From contig CM055876.1 in the NCBI GenBank assembly GCA_029582165.1, positions 11,858,501 through 11,922,500 on the forward strand: a DNA stretch of 64,000 nt. The letters run 5' to 3'. Source of the DNA: Portulaca oleracea (Eukaryota > Streptophyta > Magnoliopsida > Caryophyllales > Portulacaceae). The notes beneath the pieces were generated by a model. It made no database searches. It had not been told where the DNA came from and saw nothing but the letters and a program-made list of their open reading frames with translations. The number at the start of each line of letters is the position of its first letter. The first letter of the stretch is position 1. Shown one piece after another: positions 11,453 through 22,738 of this stretch. Made by a program: the position numbers and the translations under genes.

Positions 11453-11682
11453 TATTCCCTCCGTCCCAAATTAATTGACACTTTTGACAAAATTTTGACT
11501 GTTAATTACTCACAAATCACAATGAGTTACAATATGAAATTACCGTCATTAGAAAGATACTTTACTAAACTTTACAATTAAGGTAATTTCATATTTTATC
11601 TTATTATAATTTGTGAATAATTAATGGTCAAAATTTAATCAAAGTGTCATATCAATAACATGGTAGAAAGGATGAGGGAACC
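11453..11682. mobile_element. Stowaway-type MITE (about 230 bp)
   Basis: Left end TATTCCCTCCGTCCCAAATT. The right end GAAAGGATGAGGGAACC is a diverged inverted copy. Subterminal ATTGACACTTTTGACAAAAT and its complement near 11620-11650 support the pairing. Confidence 0.7.
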
Positions 11683-12274
11683 ATTACCAACCGTGCCTAA
11701 GATGGTATATAGCGACAATACGTAGAACATGATATAGCATGCATGGCTATACATAAGACAATGATACAAGCTAGAGATATTATAATGGGCCAATTCATTC
11801 ATAGATTAAACCGAAAATAAAGTGATTGCACATGAATCCTGCACTCATCTATCTTTGTCTTCAGATACCACCTCCAATCTTTTATACCAACTGCTCCAAC
11901 TCAATATATAGGTTCAGCATCCACCTTTGCGTGTACCTAAGTTTTCCTACCAAACCCTACCTATCAATTAGAATGTGATTGATTAGCTATGGTTATCCCT
12001 AAATTCAGTGGCGAAGCCAGAGTTTACAGGTAGGGGTGTCAAGATAAAATTTAATTAAAAAGATTAATTATCGTGGAATGAATTTTAAAAAATTAACACA
12101 TTCAAATAACATAAAGTTTTGTGACATAGTTTTGAAAATAAAAATATGTAACCTAAACCTAGAGTTGTCCTCGATAGTTTGAATCACAATCGCAACAATA
12201 TTTTAATTTTGTAACCAATCAATCAAACAAATAATATAGATAGTTTGAATTATGAATATTTGAATAAAAAAAAA

Positions 12275-12860
12275 GGAAAATTGGAATCTAATAAACTAAG
12301 CTTTATGTCCATTTTGATCTAACAAACTAAACTTACCTTTTTGTTAATGGTATACTATACTTAACATTATATTTTTTTGATTGAACCTCCACCACTTTCT
12401 GGACACGGGAAAAATGACGTGAAATTTTTTGTGCTGAGGTGGAGTGTTTTATATAATAACAATAAAGATAAATTGAAGATGGCTTGTGTTTTATATGATA
12501 AAAATAAAGATAAATTCATATTAAGGAGATTTTTCATTTTTTTGGGGGGATTATTATTGTTTGGGATGGGGTTTAATTTTACTGATTTTTTTTTTTTTGA
12601 GGGGCAAATGGTGAGTTAGATTAGGAGAAGGCTGCCAAGTCATAAAACACAAGTCATCTTCAATTTATCTTTATTTTTATCATATAAAACACTCCACCTC
12701 AACACAAAAAATTCACGTCATTTTTCCAATGACCGAAAAGTGGTAGAAGTTCAATCAAAAAAATATAATATTAAGTATAGTATGCCATTAACAAAAAGGT
12801 AAGTTTGGTTTGTTAGATCAAAATGGACATAAAGTTTGGTTTATTAGATTCCAATTTTCC
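12275..12860. mobile_element. Mutator-type foldback MITE nested in the hAT element (586 bp)
   Basis: Long inverted repeats begin GGAAAATTGGAATCTAATAA and close with the complement at 12841-12860. The arms extend for well over 200 bp. Flanks TAAAAAAAAA (12265-12274) and TAAAATAAAA (12861-12870) fit a 10-bp duplication with one mismatch. The terminus resembles the MITE family at 22184 and 63326. Short frames inside it are arms of the foldback, not genes. Confidence 0.8.
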
Positions 12861-12933
12861 TAAAATAAAACCAAGAACCCTAATTGTTCTATTCATAATT
12901 ACTATTTCATCACAAAATTATCAAATTTATTAA

Positions 12934-13276
12934 GGGTTTTTGGCCACAAATAATACGTACTGAGAGGCTTGTGGCTGGGAATAATCCAAAGTGACTTTTC
13001 GGCCACTGGCAGTCTGTACTTTTTCACTATTTTCTCATAGCAGTCCAGAAGCAATTTCCGGCACCGAAAAGCTGACATGGCGACCGGAAAGTATGTTTTT
13101 TCACACTCCAAAAAGGAGATTTTCGGTCGCCACGTCAGCTTTCCGGTGCCGAAAATTGATTTTGGACTGCTACAAGAAAATTGTGAAAAAGTACAGACTG
13201 CTAGTGACCAAAAAGTCACTTTGGATTATTCCCAGTCACAAGCCCCTCAGTGCGGATTATTTGTGGCCAAAAACCC
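12934..13276. mobile_element. Foldback MITE nested in the hAT element (343 bp), 9-bp TSD
   Basis: Inverted repeats GGGTTTTTGGCCACAAATAA over most of its length, with a short unique centre around 13090-13115. Perfect 9-bp duplication ATTTATTAA at 12925-12933 and 13277-13285, as made by Mutator-like transposases. The overlapping frames on both strands are mirror images created by the palindrome. Confidence 0.9.
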
Positions 13277-14244
13277 ATTTATTAATTGTTCAGTACGAAT
13301 TTAATTATTAGAAATCAACAATTAAGTATTAACAATATAATAACAGAATCACCATCTCACAACAATATCTAAATTTGTAACTAATTAATTAAACAAATAA
13401 TCTAAGATAATTTGAATTATAAGTATTTAAACAAAATAAAACCAAGGACCTTAATCGTTCCACTTCCATTCATAGATTACTATTTCATCATAAAATTAGC
13501 AAATTTATTAATTGTTCAATACTAATTCAATCAAAATTGATAAATTAAACATAATACCTTACAAAATAACACTACAATTCAAGTATTGATTTGGTTTAAA
13601 GAATTTGGTGAATTGTGTAATAAATAAACACAATTTGGAGGGATGGTGGTAATGGTGGTCGATTAGCCGGCGAGACTAGTGGTTGCCACTTGCCGGCTAG
13701 GATGGGGCGTGTTAACAAAGGACAGTGGTCCGGGAATGCTCTGGCTTTTCGACTGTTAGCAACAACATTATAACCTGAAGTACATTAGGAATAAGAGGCG
13801 CTAACATAGGTTAAATAAAAAAAAATGTAACTTTGTGAATTGACGTCTTCAAAACCCTGAACTTGGCAACACAAGCGCGGCTCACAATGGCCTTTGGTGA
13901 TTACACCATCCGACTTCAGACCATGTCGCAAATCATACCAACAATTTATTATATATTAATTATTAACTATAAAAATAGCTCCAAACTAATTTTTTTCCCA
14001 AAAAAAGCTGGGGGGTCAACTGATGACCCCCTTGACCCTTAGTGGCTTCGCCACTGCCTAAATTAGTGTCTCTTCAACTTAAACCAACTAGTTTTGATTT
14101 CCATTGCGTATTTTCGTGCATGAGTTATGAAGTTATATTATAATTATAATTGTAATGAGTTATTTTATATATTTTTTACTCGATACATAAAGAAGTAAAT
14201 CCATTGTTATAGTGACGTAAATTGAGTTTATATAATTAGAATTA

Positions 14245-14604
14245 GGGAAATTAGATTTAAATAATATGAACTTTGGATCATAATAGACTTAATAATCTGA
14301 ACTTTAGATTTGTTTTTCAATAATTTGAACTTTAACCCTCTTGGATCTAGTAGCACGTCATCGAGTTAAGTGAATAATAACTTGGTGGTGGGATGACTTC
14401 CTCTATGCTTTGAAGTTTCCTGTTGGTTTTGGGCTAGTTTTGGTGGTGTTCAAGGTGGTGTGCGTATTGATTATCATTCACTTAACTCGGTGACATGCTA
14501 CTAGAATGCAAAAGTGTTGAAATTCAGATTATTGAGAAACAAATCTAAAGTTTAGATTATTAACTCTATTATGGATCAAAGTTCATATTTAAATCTGATT
14601 TCCC
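14245..14604. mobile_element. Mutator-type MITE (360 bp), 9-bp TSD
   Basis: Ends GGGAAATTAGATTTAAATAA and TTTAAATCTGATTTCCC form an inverted repeat that continues for about 85 bp. Perfect duplication TTAGAATTA at 14236-14244 and 14605-14613. Confidence 0.9.
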
Positions 14605-14669
14605 TTAGAATTATGGCAACTTGTACATATTCTTCAAGATTTTATCAAAATAAATTATTGAGTTACTAT

Positions 14670-15247
14670 TGTTATTAGAGAAAAGTGAGTAATTGCAAGG
14701 TTACATTGGAGCGAAAATAAATTTAAGATGATGGAAATTATGACAAAATTCAGGAACAAAAAATAAGCGATAAGACAAACATCAGGTTTACGTGGGAAAC
14801 CGAAGAACTCGGAGGAAAACCCACGGACGGCGACAACTAGAAAAAATAATCCACTATAAGAGGAGTAGTACAACTCGATCATTATCACAGGGTGTGATGC
14901 GATTAACAGGAAAGGAGATTACAATATAAATCTCTCTAACTCTCAACTCACAATATCTCAGGATACGCTTTGGAAAATATTGGTGAGACTGTTTCTCTCT
15001 CAATATTTTCTTCCTCTCTAACTCTTTGTCACTTGATGACGCTTTTCGCCGTGAAATAAAGTGGAGAAAACTTAATCCTATTTATAGGGTGGCTAGGAGA
15101 AGAAATAGAGTCAGATTAAAACTCAAATAACAACAAGTAGTATCTGACTTGAACAGAGAATTAGAATTAGATTAAAGTTGTATCCTCTGCCGATTCTTCT
15201 CAGGTTCTGGACCCCACAGAGGATCCAATGGGCGACAAAATCCAACA
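14670..15247 (-). repeat. 3' LTR of Copia I
   Basis: 578 bp, closely similar to 16450-17022 over its whole length. It starts (plus strand) TGTTATTAGAGAAAAGTGAG, three bases longer at the start than its partner, and ends CAACA. A TATA-like box CTATTTATAGGG lies at about 15078-15090. Confidence 0.88.
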
Positions 15248-15346
15248 AACTCCACCTTGGAACATGATCCGAGTCATCGGTCCAAATAAATATTTCGACT
15301 GTTGCCATCAACACGCCCCTCCGCAGGGCGTTGCTCCGAAGGGCTC

Positions 15347-16432
15347 TCAAGCGGTAAACATCATATATCGATGCCTGGATGCCTGTTTAAGACCATCCGT
15401 GCTGTCGAACTCATCAAGGTTTGAGACCGCCTCTGTAGTTCTCGTTACTATAGACCCCTGTAAGTTGTACAGGCTTCTCTTCCTGGTTCCCTTCATTAGA
15501 ACCTTGGAACCCCAACACACTTTTTGGACACCATCTTTAGTTTTATACCTGCAACCATTAGCCTTAAGAGTGCCCAAAGAAATCAAATTACGGGTTCTAC
15601 CATCATGGGTCCTTATCCTGATGCTACTAATTCCTGCAACTTTGCAGGTCGTGTCGTTGCCCATGACCACAACGCCGGTGTTAACACTCTCATAAGGCTC
15701 GAACCAGTCCTTATGAGGACACATATGATGGGTGAACCCAGTATCAAGAACCCACTCATCTCTAGCTTTCCTGCTCGATGTGGTAGCCAAAGCATCATCC
15801 GTAACAATAAACCCCTCAGCATTTGAATCGGACTCAATACAGTTTGCGATACCTGTTTTGGTGCGGTTATCCTTACTACCCTGCTTCTGGTCTCTCTGCT
15901 TTCTCTAATAGTCACTCTCTACATGACCCTTCTTGTCACCCATTCTTCAGTAAGAGCCCGTCACCCTTTAGGCAACTCACACATCTCCCATGTATAATTC
16001 TTCTGCAGACTCTCCATCTCCTCTGCAACACTCAGCGCATATACAATCATAACATTGGCTTCTTGAGTACAGAGTATACCATGCTGGTCTCCTGATCTCC
16101 CTCCTGGGATGATCTCTTGTCATGCTTGGTTCTTCCTCCACCTGAGGAGCTTCAGCCTCAATCTCAGGCTCATCAACCTTAGTTGTTTTAGGAGCATCAA
16201 CAACAACTTGCTCCTCATTGCAGGTTCTAGTGACTCCACCTTGAGCCTCAACCTGCTCCACCTCGAACTCAACTCTTCTTGTGTCCTCATCGCTCATTAT
16301 TTCATCAGTCTTCGTGGAGGGATACTCAATCATATCCCGTACCTCGTGGTGAGTCAAGACCGCCTTCATCTGTAGTCTCCTTGTTCCATCAAATTTTGGA
16401 ATCTCGCACTTCATGATTAAAGCCATCTCCAC
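15347..16432 (-). pseudogene. Copia I gag-protease remnant with deletions
   Basis: Two frames. The first (16432-15977) starts like a Copia gag (KCEIPKFDG followed by MKAVLTHHE). It then jumps to the acidic linker that in full elements precedes the RT (DHPRREIRRPAWYT), so gag middle, protease and integrase were deleted between them. The second (15790-15347) is the protease/GAG-pre-integrase region, with the active-site block WVLDTGFTHHMC and the typical HKDWFEPYESV. About 15 residues expected before NLISLGTL are missing. The product would be inactive. Confidence 0.8.
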
Positions 16433-16449
16433 CTCGCTCTGATACCACT

Positions 16450-17022
16450 TGTTAGAGAAAAGTGAGTAATTGCGAGGTTACAGCGGAAGCGAAAATAAAA
16501 TTGAGATGACAGAAACTACGACAAAATTCAGGAACCAAAAATAAGTGATAAGACAAACACCAGGTTTACGTGAGAAACCGAAGAACTCGAAGGAAAACCC
16601 ACGGACGGCGACAGCTAGAAAAATAATCCACTATGAGAGGGGGAGTATAATTCGATCACTATCACATGGTGTGTTGTGATCAACAGGAAAGGAAATTACA
16701 ATATAAATCTCTCTAACTCTCAACTCACAATATCTTAGGATACTTAGGAAAATATTGGTGAGACTGTTTCTCTCTCAATATTTTCACCCTCTCTGACTCT
16801 CTGTCACTCGATGACACTTTTCGCCGTGAAATAAAGTGGAGAAAATTGAACCCTATTTATAGGGTGACTAGGAAAAGAAATAGAGTCAGATTAAAACTCA
16901 AATAACAACAAGTAGTATCTGACTTGAACAGAGAATTAGAATTAGATTCAAACTGTATCATCTACCGATTCTTCTTTGGTTCTGGACCCCACCGAGGATC
17001 CAATGGGCAATAAAACCCAACA
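16450..17022 (-). repeat. 5' LTR of Copia I
   Basis: 573 bp, TGTTAGAG to CCCAACA on the plus strand. The Met-tRNA primer-binding sequence abuts its 16450 end on the minus strand. Confidence 0.88.
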
Positions 17023-17152
17023 ATTATAATTAATTAACATTTACATTTGTCATAGTAAGTTTCTTAGTTATTGTACAAAGGTAAATTTGTTATTGTAGTT
17101 AGCATTTACCATATAAGAGTAAGTCAATTGTTAAACTGACACATATAATATC

Positions 17153-17541
17153 TGTTAGGAAAGTGTCCTAAAATCACTCAGTCTCTTGATCTCACAATTA
17201 TTTGTTTCCTAATTGTATTAGGATATTATTTAGGTTTCCTTATTATGTTAGGTTTCCTAATTGTATTAGATTCTAAATCTAATTAGAGTGGGAGTCAAGT
17301 TAGATTTATAGGGAGTTTTTCCTATAAATATCGGTTGTCATCAACCTATACACCTACGGCATACGAACAACACACAAAGCATTCTTCACCTCTACCCATC
17401 CCTAGGTTGTGAGAGTCATTTAGAGAGCTCGTTTGTCTTCAGTATATCTTCCGCTGCAAATACTAGGCCTACCTTATATTTTACCTTGATACTAACGATT
17501 GGTATCATAACCTCACAAGGGTATCTGAGCCAGGTCTAACA
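17153..17541 (+). repeat. 5' LTR of Copia II (389 bp, shortened)
   Basis: TGTTAGGAAAG to GTCTAACA. TATA box CTATAAATA at 17332-17340. It lacks a 285-bp block found in the 3' LTR at 18451-18735. The junction lies at a TATC repeated at both borders of the missing block. Confidence 0.9.
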
Positions 17542-17587
17542 AGTGGTATTAGAGCGAGGTTCAATCTTTTTTTCTTCCTAGTTCGGG

Positions 17588-18001
17588 ATGTCTGTAGTTA
17601 AGTCTGCAGTTAAGTCTGATATTGAGAAGCTCGACAGTGTGATCAGTTTCAGTATTTGGAGAGTTCAAAAAAATATTTTGATGAAGGTAACTCCATTATT
17701 ATTAATCTGGCAAATTTGGAGGTTACTATTGAAGATGAGGATAAGACTATTTTTGTTGGTTGTCTCTTTGCCCCATCCCTACAAGCACTTTAAAGAAGTC
17801 ATATCATATGAAACCCTGTCTTTCAAAGATGTCAAATCTAATTTGATCTTGAAGTGTTTTCTGATAAAGCCAAAGGCTTGGTTTTTTAGAGGTGAAACCA
17901 CTAATAATTGGGGTTTTAGCAAAGCCAGATCGAAGTTTAAAGAACATTCCAACAATACCTGTTCTACAACCTCCAGGCAAGGTGGTTATTATGTTCGATA
18001 G
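17588..18001 (+). pseudogene. Copia II gag remnant
   Basis: The frame opens with a Copia gag-like start (IEKLDSVISFSIWRVQ), continues with LLVVSLPHPYKHFKEVISYE, the usual gag core block, and ends in a basic Ser-rich tail. Several segments are out of register with the family, so it is interpreted as a decayed gag. No protease, integrase or RT follows before the 3' LTR. Confidence 0.6.
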
Positions 18002-18150
18002 GGTTCAACTACTACAGGATCTACAACCGTTTCTACAACCTCATCTCTTATTGAGTTCAAGGGTGACTTGAATTAAATTGATGCTCATCACATCTGATCG
18101 CCCTTCAGGGCTCTATGACAGTACCGGATATTTTAGTCCAAGGTGAAGTT

Positions 18151-18828
18151 TGTTAGGAAAGTGTCCTAAAATCACTCAGTCTCTTGATCTCACAATTATT
18201 TGTTTCCTAATTGTATTAGGATATTATTTAGGTTTCCTTATTATGTTAGGTTTCCTAATTGTATTAGATTCTAAATCTAATTAGAGTGGGAGTCAAGTTA
18301 GGTTTATAGGGAGTTTTTGCTGTAAATATAGGTTGTTATCAACCTATACACCTCCGGCATACGAAAAACACATATACAGAGCATTCTTCACCTCTACCCA
18401 TCCCTAGGTTGTGAGAGTCATTTAGAGAGCTCGTTTGTCTTCAGTATATCCCGCTGTGCTATTAACCCCTTGTGATCTTGCCATCGATCCCCTTGCATTA
18501 TATAGCCTGTGCTATTAACCCCTTGTGATCTGGCCGTCGATCCCCTAGCGTTATATAGTCCCTTGGGATCTCTCTTGTAATATCTCCCCTTATACTAGTG
18601 GATTATTGTTCCGTTGCCGTCCGTGGTTTTTTCCTGATTTGGGTTTCCACGTAAATCGTGTGTCTTTTATTCTCTCTATCTTTTTACTGATCTTGTTCTA
18701 TTTCTTCTCAATTTATACATCCTAATAATTTTATCTTCTGCTGCAAATACTAGGCCTACCTTATATTTTACCTCGATCCTAATGATTGGTATCATAACCT
18801 CACAAGGGTATCTGAGCCACGTCTAACA
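18151..18828 (+). repeat. 3' LTR of Copia II (678 bp)
   Basis: Matches the 5' LTR at both ends. It contains an additional 285-bp block (18451-18735) with two 52-53 bp direct repeats (CTGTGCTATTAACCCCTTGT at 18454 and 18507) and an R/U5-like segment (TTTGGGTTTCCACGTAAATC) that resembles the LTRs of Copia I. The extra block is therefore probably ancestral and was lost from the 5' LTR. Confidence 0.88.
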
Positions 18829-18833
18829 ATATC

Positions 18834-19653
18834 ATATACACTGAAAATACTATCACAAAGAGTATACTTTATATTTTGTATGTGTTGGGCCTAGTTTCTA
18901 AGAGTGCTTTTAGAGTTAAGAAACACAACTTAAGCTAAATGTTATTTTTTAGAAGTTAAAATTGTTTTCAAAAAATAATTTTGACAAAAAATAGCTTAAA
19001 AAATAGAAGTAATAAATTCTTACTCTTGCACGCTAATAATTAACTAGGGCTTAATCTGGGGGATTATTTATTAATAAGTTTCTATTTTGAATTAATATTC
19101 CCTTTTGTGTGGACACTTCGATAATTTTCTAGAGTATGTAATAATAATATCTATTATATGATGCATTGGACATGTTAATTTTATATTAGAATTTTAAAAT
19201 ATTTTCAATTATCTAATTCTTATAAAGGTCATGTAATTTATTAGTGTTGTATAAATAGTTTGAGTAATTTAAAGAAGTGTATAGTTATGTGATACCATAT
19301 TTGTATATATTTAATGCAAATAATAAAATCTAAAAAAAAGTACTAATAAAAGTAAAGTGTAAAAATCGGTGTCAATAATGAAAATTTTTAAAAATCCGTG
19401 ACATTTTTAGTTAAAATAGAAAGTTGAGTGACATTTTTATTCAAGCACTCGATACCCAAATTGTCAATGTTTGTCATATATAAAGTGACTATAGAGTAGT
19501 ACTATAGAGATTATACCTTGTAAATTATAAGAAGGGAAAAAAAAACTTTGAAAAATTGGATACCGATTAATTAATTATTTACCAAACTTCATGTGAATGT
19601 ATTTAAATGCAAGTTTTTAAAGTACAAGTTTTTTAGAAATATAAATAGTTAAC
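18834..19653. other. Non-coding AT-rich stretch, nothing recognised
   Basis: No coding similarity, no paired terminal repeats and no RNA gene seen. Confidence 0.5.
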
Positions 19654-21879
19654 TGGAGCTTTCTACGTGATGCTCTAATCGACATGAACTTGTCGCGGGT
19701 CATGATCGAAGTTATAATGAAGTGTGTAAGGACATGCACCCTAAGCATTCTATGGAATGGGGAGGCTACATAAACTTTTTACCCTTCAAGAGGGATTCGT
19801 CAAGATGTCCCCCTGGATGGGCCCCCAGAGTTTCTAGTCTTTTCTTTGCAGATGATGTGGTCCTCTTTGCTGAGGCATCCGATGGGCAGGCAGAGCTGAT
19901 TAGGAGTTGCCTTGATAGATTTTATGCTATGTCGGGCCAAAAAGTTAGCTTGCAAAAATCCAACGTCTTCTTCTCCCCAAATACGCTGCTTGACATGAGA
20001 AGTAGTGTTTGTAGCATTCTCAACACGAGCAAAACAGATGATCTAAGGCGGTATTTAGGAGTCCCAACGTTGCATAGAAGAGTTACTCGGACCACCTACC
20101 AAGGCATCTTGGAAAGAATAGATAAGAGACTGGCTGGGTGGAAGGCTCGGTGCTTGTCCTTAGCAGGTAGGATCACACTAATCCAATCCACGATAAATGC
20201 CATCCCCGCATATGCCATGCAAACAGCAAGGATCCCGAGATCATTATGTGATGATATTGATAGGAAACTAAGAAAATTTCTATGGGGTAGCGCAAATGGT
20301 GAGAAAAAAAAGATCCACCTTGTCAATTGGGAACTAGTAACGAGAACAAGGCAAAAGGGAAGGATTGGATTAGTTTCCATGAGAAATCTCAATTCAGCTT
20401 ACTTAACAAAGCTACGTTGGAGATTTATTACGAATAAGGAGGATTTGTGGGCAAAGACTTTGGCTGGAAAATATTGTCACAATCACACTGATTTGGCAAC
20501 TAAAGATTTAGTTTCACACTATAAGGCTTCTAATGCTTGGAGGGGGATGGTGCATGCTCAAAAATTCATCTTGCAAGAGACGATGACATCATTGGGAGAT
20601 GGCCGAACAACCCGGTTTTGGCTCGATCGCTGGGCAGACTCATCGTCTCTCATCGAGTCTTCTCTGTCCATGCTCACAGCCACGGAAAGCTCGACAAATG
20701 TGGCTGACTACTGGGATCGTAACACGGGTTGGAAGTGGGCAGATTTTGCTGCTCGTTTGCGAAACTTTGCACTCCAAAAATCGCAATGCTGGAGCTTGCG
20801 GAGGAAGGTGTCACCGATAACTTCTTCTAGACAGATATGGTTTCCAGAGAATTCAAACTTAATGTAGCTCTCTCAATCATTCAAGGTCCGGTAGAGACCG
20901 AGACGATGGACGAATGGCAGTGGATCTGGCGACTTCAAGTTCCCCAGAAAATTCGAGCCATCTTGTGGCTCGTTGCACACAACAAAATCCTCCCACATGA
21001 TAATCGCGTCAAGCGGAGTTTGACGGACAACAACATGTGTCCGGAATGCAGGAAAGGGGAAGAAGATCGAGACCATCTCTTCAGGGGGTGCCCGAAGGCG
21101 GCCGAAGTTTCGGCTGAAGTGGAAGCAGCGGGCGTAGGCAACCGAATATTAGGCCGAGCCTTCAAGAATTGGCTTTGGGACGGTCTGACATCGTCGTCTC
21201 ATGATGATGGACGAACCATTGCATTTGTTGTGACGTTTTGGAACCTTTGGCTTTGGAGAAACCGACGGACAAGAAGCTTTCATGGATGAGGACGATCGTA
21301 ACGTGGCCCGAGGTTATTTCTTCAATGATCCCATTGAACATATTTACCACTAGGTCGGTCCCGGCCTGGGTATCTACCAGTTGTGTGCAGACGGAGCAGC
21401 TAGGGGTAATCCAAAGATCAGCAATGCCGGAGGGGTCATTCGATGCGCTGGCGGCAACTGCGTACACGACTACATGAAGAAGCTTGGGGTCAAATCGACC
21501 CTCATGACCGAGCTTCATGCTGTTATGGAGGGTCTCAAATTGGCTCGGGGTTTGGGGATTAAACAACTTGAGTTAAGGATGGACTCACTACTAAAGGGAG
21601 CCATCACTTATGATCACACAGAAGAAGAGCTATCACCATGCATATCTTTCCAATCTTATGGTTCAATGCAACCTCTGGATAAATATGGATGTCTATACCG
21701 TCCATCCGAAATTTTGCTACCGAGAGGCGAATGTAGTGGCGGACAAGCTTGCCGACTTAGCGCTTACTAGCAGTAATAACAATGTAATCCTTCTGGAAGA
21801 TCCTCCTACGGAGGTGCAATTTCTTATCCACACGATACCACGGTCTTACTACTATGTAATTAAGATTTATAGTGTTTAA
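19654..21879 (+). pseudogene. LINE reverse transcriptase - zf-RVT - RNase H, broken
   Basis: The frame starts with an RT palm segment (LSILWNGE), runs into PSRGIRQD and then loses about 60 residues and its frame before VSSLFFADDVVLF (about 19830-19870), where the catalytic FADD is intact. The thumb follows to about 20867. The zinc-binding domain (WIWRLQVPQKIRAILWLVAH; CPECRKGEEDRDHLFRGCP) lies in the next frame, 20837-21289. RNase H starts near 21381 with CADGAARGN, then TELHAVMEGLKLA and LELRMDS. A frameshift near 21650 puts the last block (REANVVADKLADLA) in another frame. Inactive. Confidence 0.88.
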
Positions 21880-21923
21880 ATAAATTAGGGGCTCTGCCCC
21901 TCCTTTCCCACGAAAAAAAAATT
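19654..21923 (+). mobile_element. LINE with RNase H, 5'-truncated
   Basis: Begins inside the reverse transcriptase and ends in a poly(A) run (21915-21923), as expected for incomplete reverse transcription. Domain order is RT, RT-associated zinc-binding domain, RNase H. It is a different family from the LINE at the window start, which shows no RNase H. No clear target duplication was found. Confidence 0.85.
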
Positions 21924-22183
21924 ATTATTTTCTTGTTAAATATGAATTGCAAGTTTTTTGTTCCATTTTAACCCTCAACCTATGTAAATGAATAATAAGA
22001 ATTAATATGAATAGATAATAGTGCAATATGGTAAGAGATAATCTTTTAAAAAATTATTCTATTTTTTTTCCTAAGAACCTCAAATTCAAATTTGTTCGAA
22101 AGTTGTCGTCGCCCATCAACCCTTCAGATGAATATCAAAATCATGTTAAGGAAGAGTCGAAGAGATCATAAGATATCTTTAAA

Positions 22184-22706
22184 GGAGAATTGGATTATAA
22201 TAATCCCAACTTTACAAATTGGATAGCAATAATCTCTACTTTCAATTTGTATTTTGGTGGTCAAATAAAAAAAAATTGTATTGTAGTGGTACTAAATCCA
22301 CCTCTACATTCTTTCTATTTTTTTAATGCCTACCCCATATTGTTTTTTATTTTTTTCGTTCCCGCCACCAGAAAGGTAATGAAATGTAGTTGCTAAAACA
22401 TTTTTTAAATTATTTTTTTGAGACTCAGAGTAATTATTATGATTTTTTAAAAGGAATAAAAGTAAAAAAATCATAAAAAAATTGAAAAAAATTGGGAGAA
22501 ATGTCGTAAATTCATTAAAAATCATTGTAAACTGTTATACTAAGTTTTGAATCAAACGCAACACAAAATCTATGATATTTAGGATATACTCTTGATGATA
22601 TCCCACTACAATACAATTTTTTTTTTGGACCACCAGAATACAAATCGAAGTAGGGATTATTCCTGTCCAATTTGTAAAAGTTGAGATTATTATAATCCAA
22701 TTTTCC
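22184..22706 (+). mobile_element. Mutator-type MITE (523 bp), 10-bp TSD
   Basis: Ends GGAGAATTGGATTATAATAA and TTATTATAATCCAATTTTCC, inverted repeats of about 110 bp, and perfect flanking TATCTTTAAA at 22174-22183 and 22707-22716. Two further members of the family lie at 63326-63868 and from 63881, in the same orientation. Confidence 0.9.
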
Positions 22707-22738
22707 TATCTTTAAATGCAAAGTCTTGAGACATATGA

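Larger units (their letters stand above)
12006..14056. mobile_element. Non-autonomous hAT element (2,051 bp) with perfect 8-bp TSD
   Basis: Terminal inverted repeats CAGTGGCGAAGCCA at both ends, flanked by CCTAAATT at 11998-12005 and 14057-14064. An 8-bp duplication and CAGTGGCG-type ends define the hAT superfamily. No transposase frame is present. Part of the interior is an old tandem duplication (about 12190-12274 plus 12861-12933 compared with about 13345-13500). Two Mutator-type MITEs are inserted in its first copy. Confidence 0.92.
14670..17022 (-). mobile_element. Copia retrotransposon I, internally deleted (2.35 kb)
   Basis: Two LTRs (14670-15247 and 16450-17022) flank a 1.2-kb interior. 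On the minus strand the primer site TGGTATCAGAGC (complementary to initiator Met tRNA) follows the right-hand LTR, and a polypurine tract (CCAAGGTGGAG) precedes the left-hand one. The orientation is therefore minus. Flanks ACTAT and ATTAT are a 5-bp duplication with one change. Coding remnants belong to gag, protease and a linker before RT. No RT or integrase core remains. Confidence 0.88.
17153..18828 (+). mobile_element. Copia-type element II, non-autonomous (1.68 kb), perfect TSD
   Basis: LTRs 17153-17541 and 18151-18828, primer site TGGTATTAGAGC (17544-17555, one mismatch to the Met-tRNA consensus), polypurine tract CCAAGGTGAAG before the right LTR, and perfect duplication ATATC at 17148-17152 and 18829-18833. 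The interior is only about 610 bp. Confidence 0.9.

Noticed and set aside
12377..12619. 80-codon frame
   Set aside because: Lies in the left arm and loop of the 12275-12860 foldback MITE; poly-T driven Phe runs.
12902..13311. Frames of about 105 codons on both strands with similar sequence
   Set aside because: They are mirror images produced by the foldback MITE at 12934-13276.
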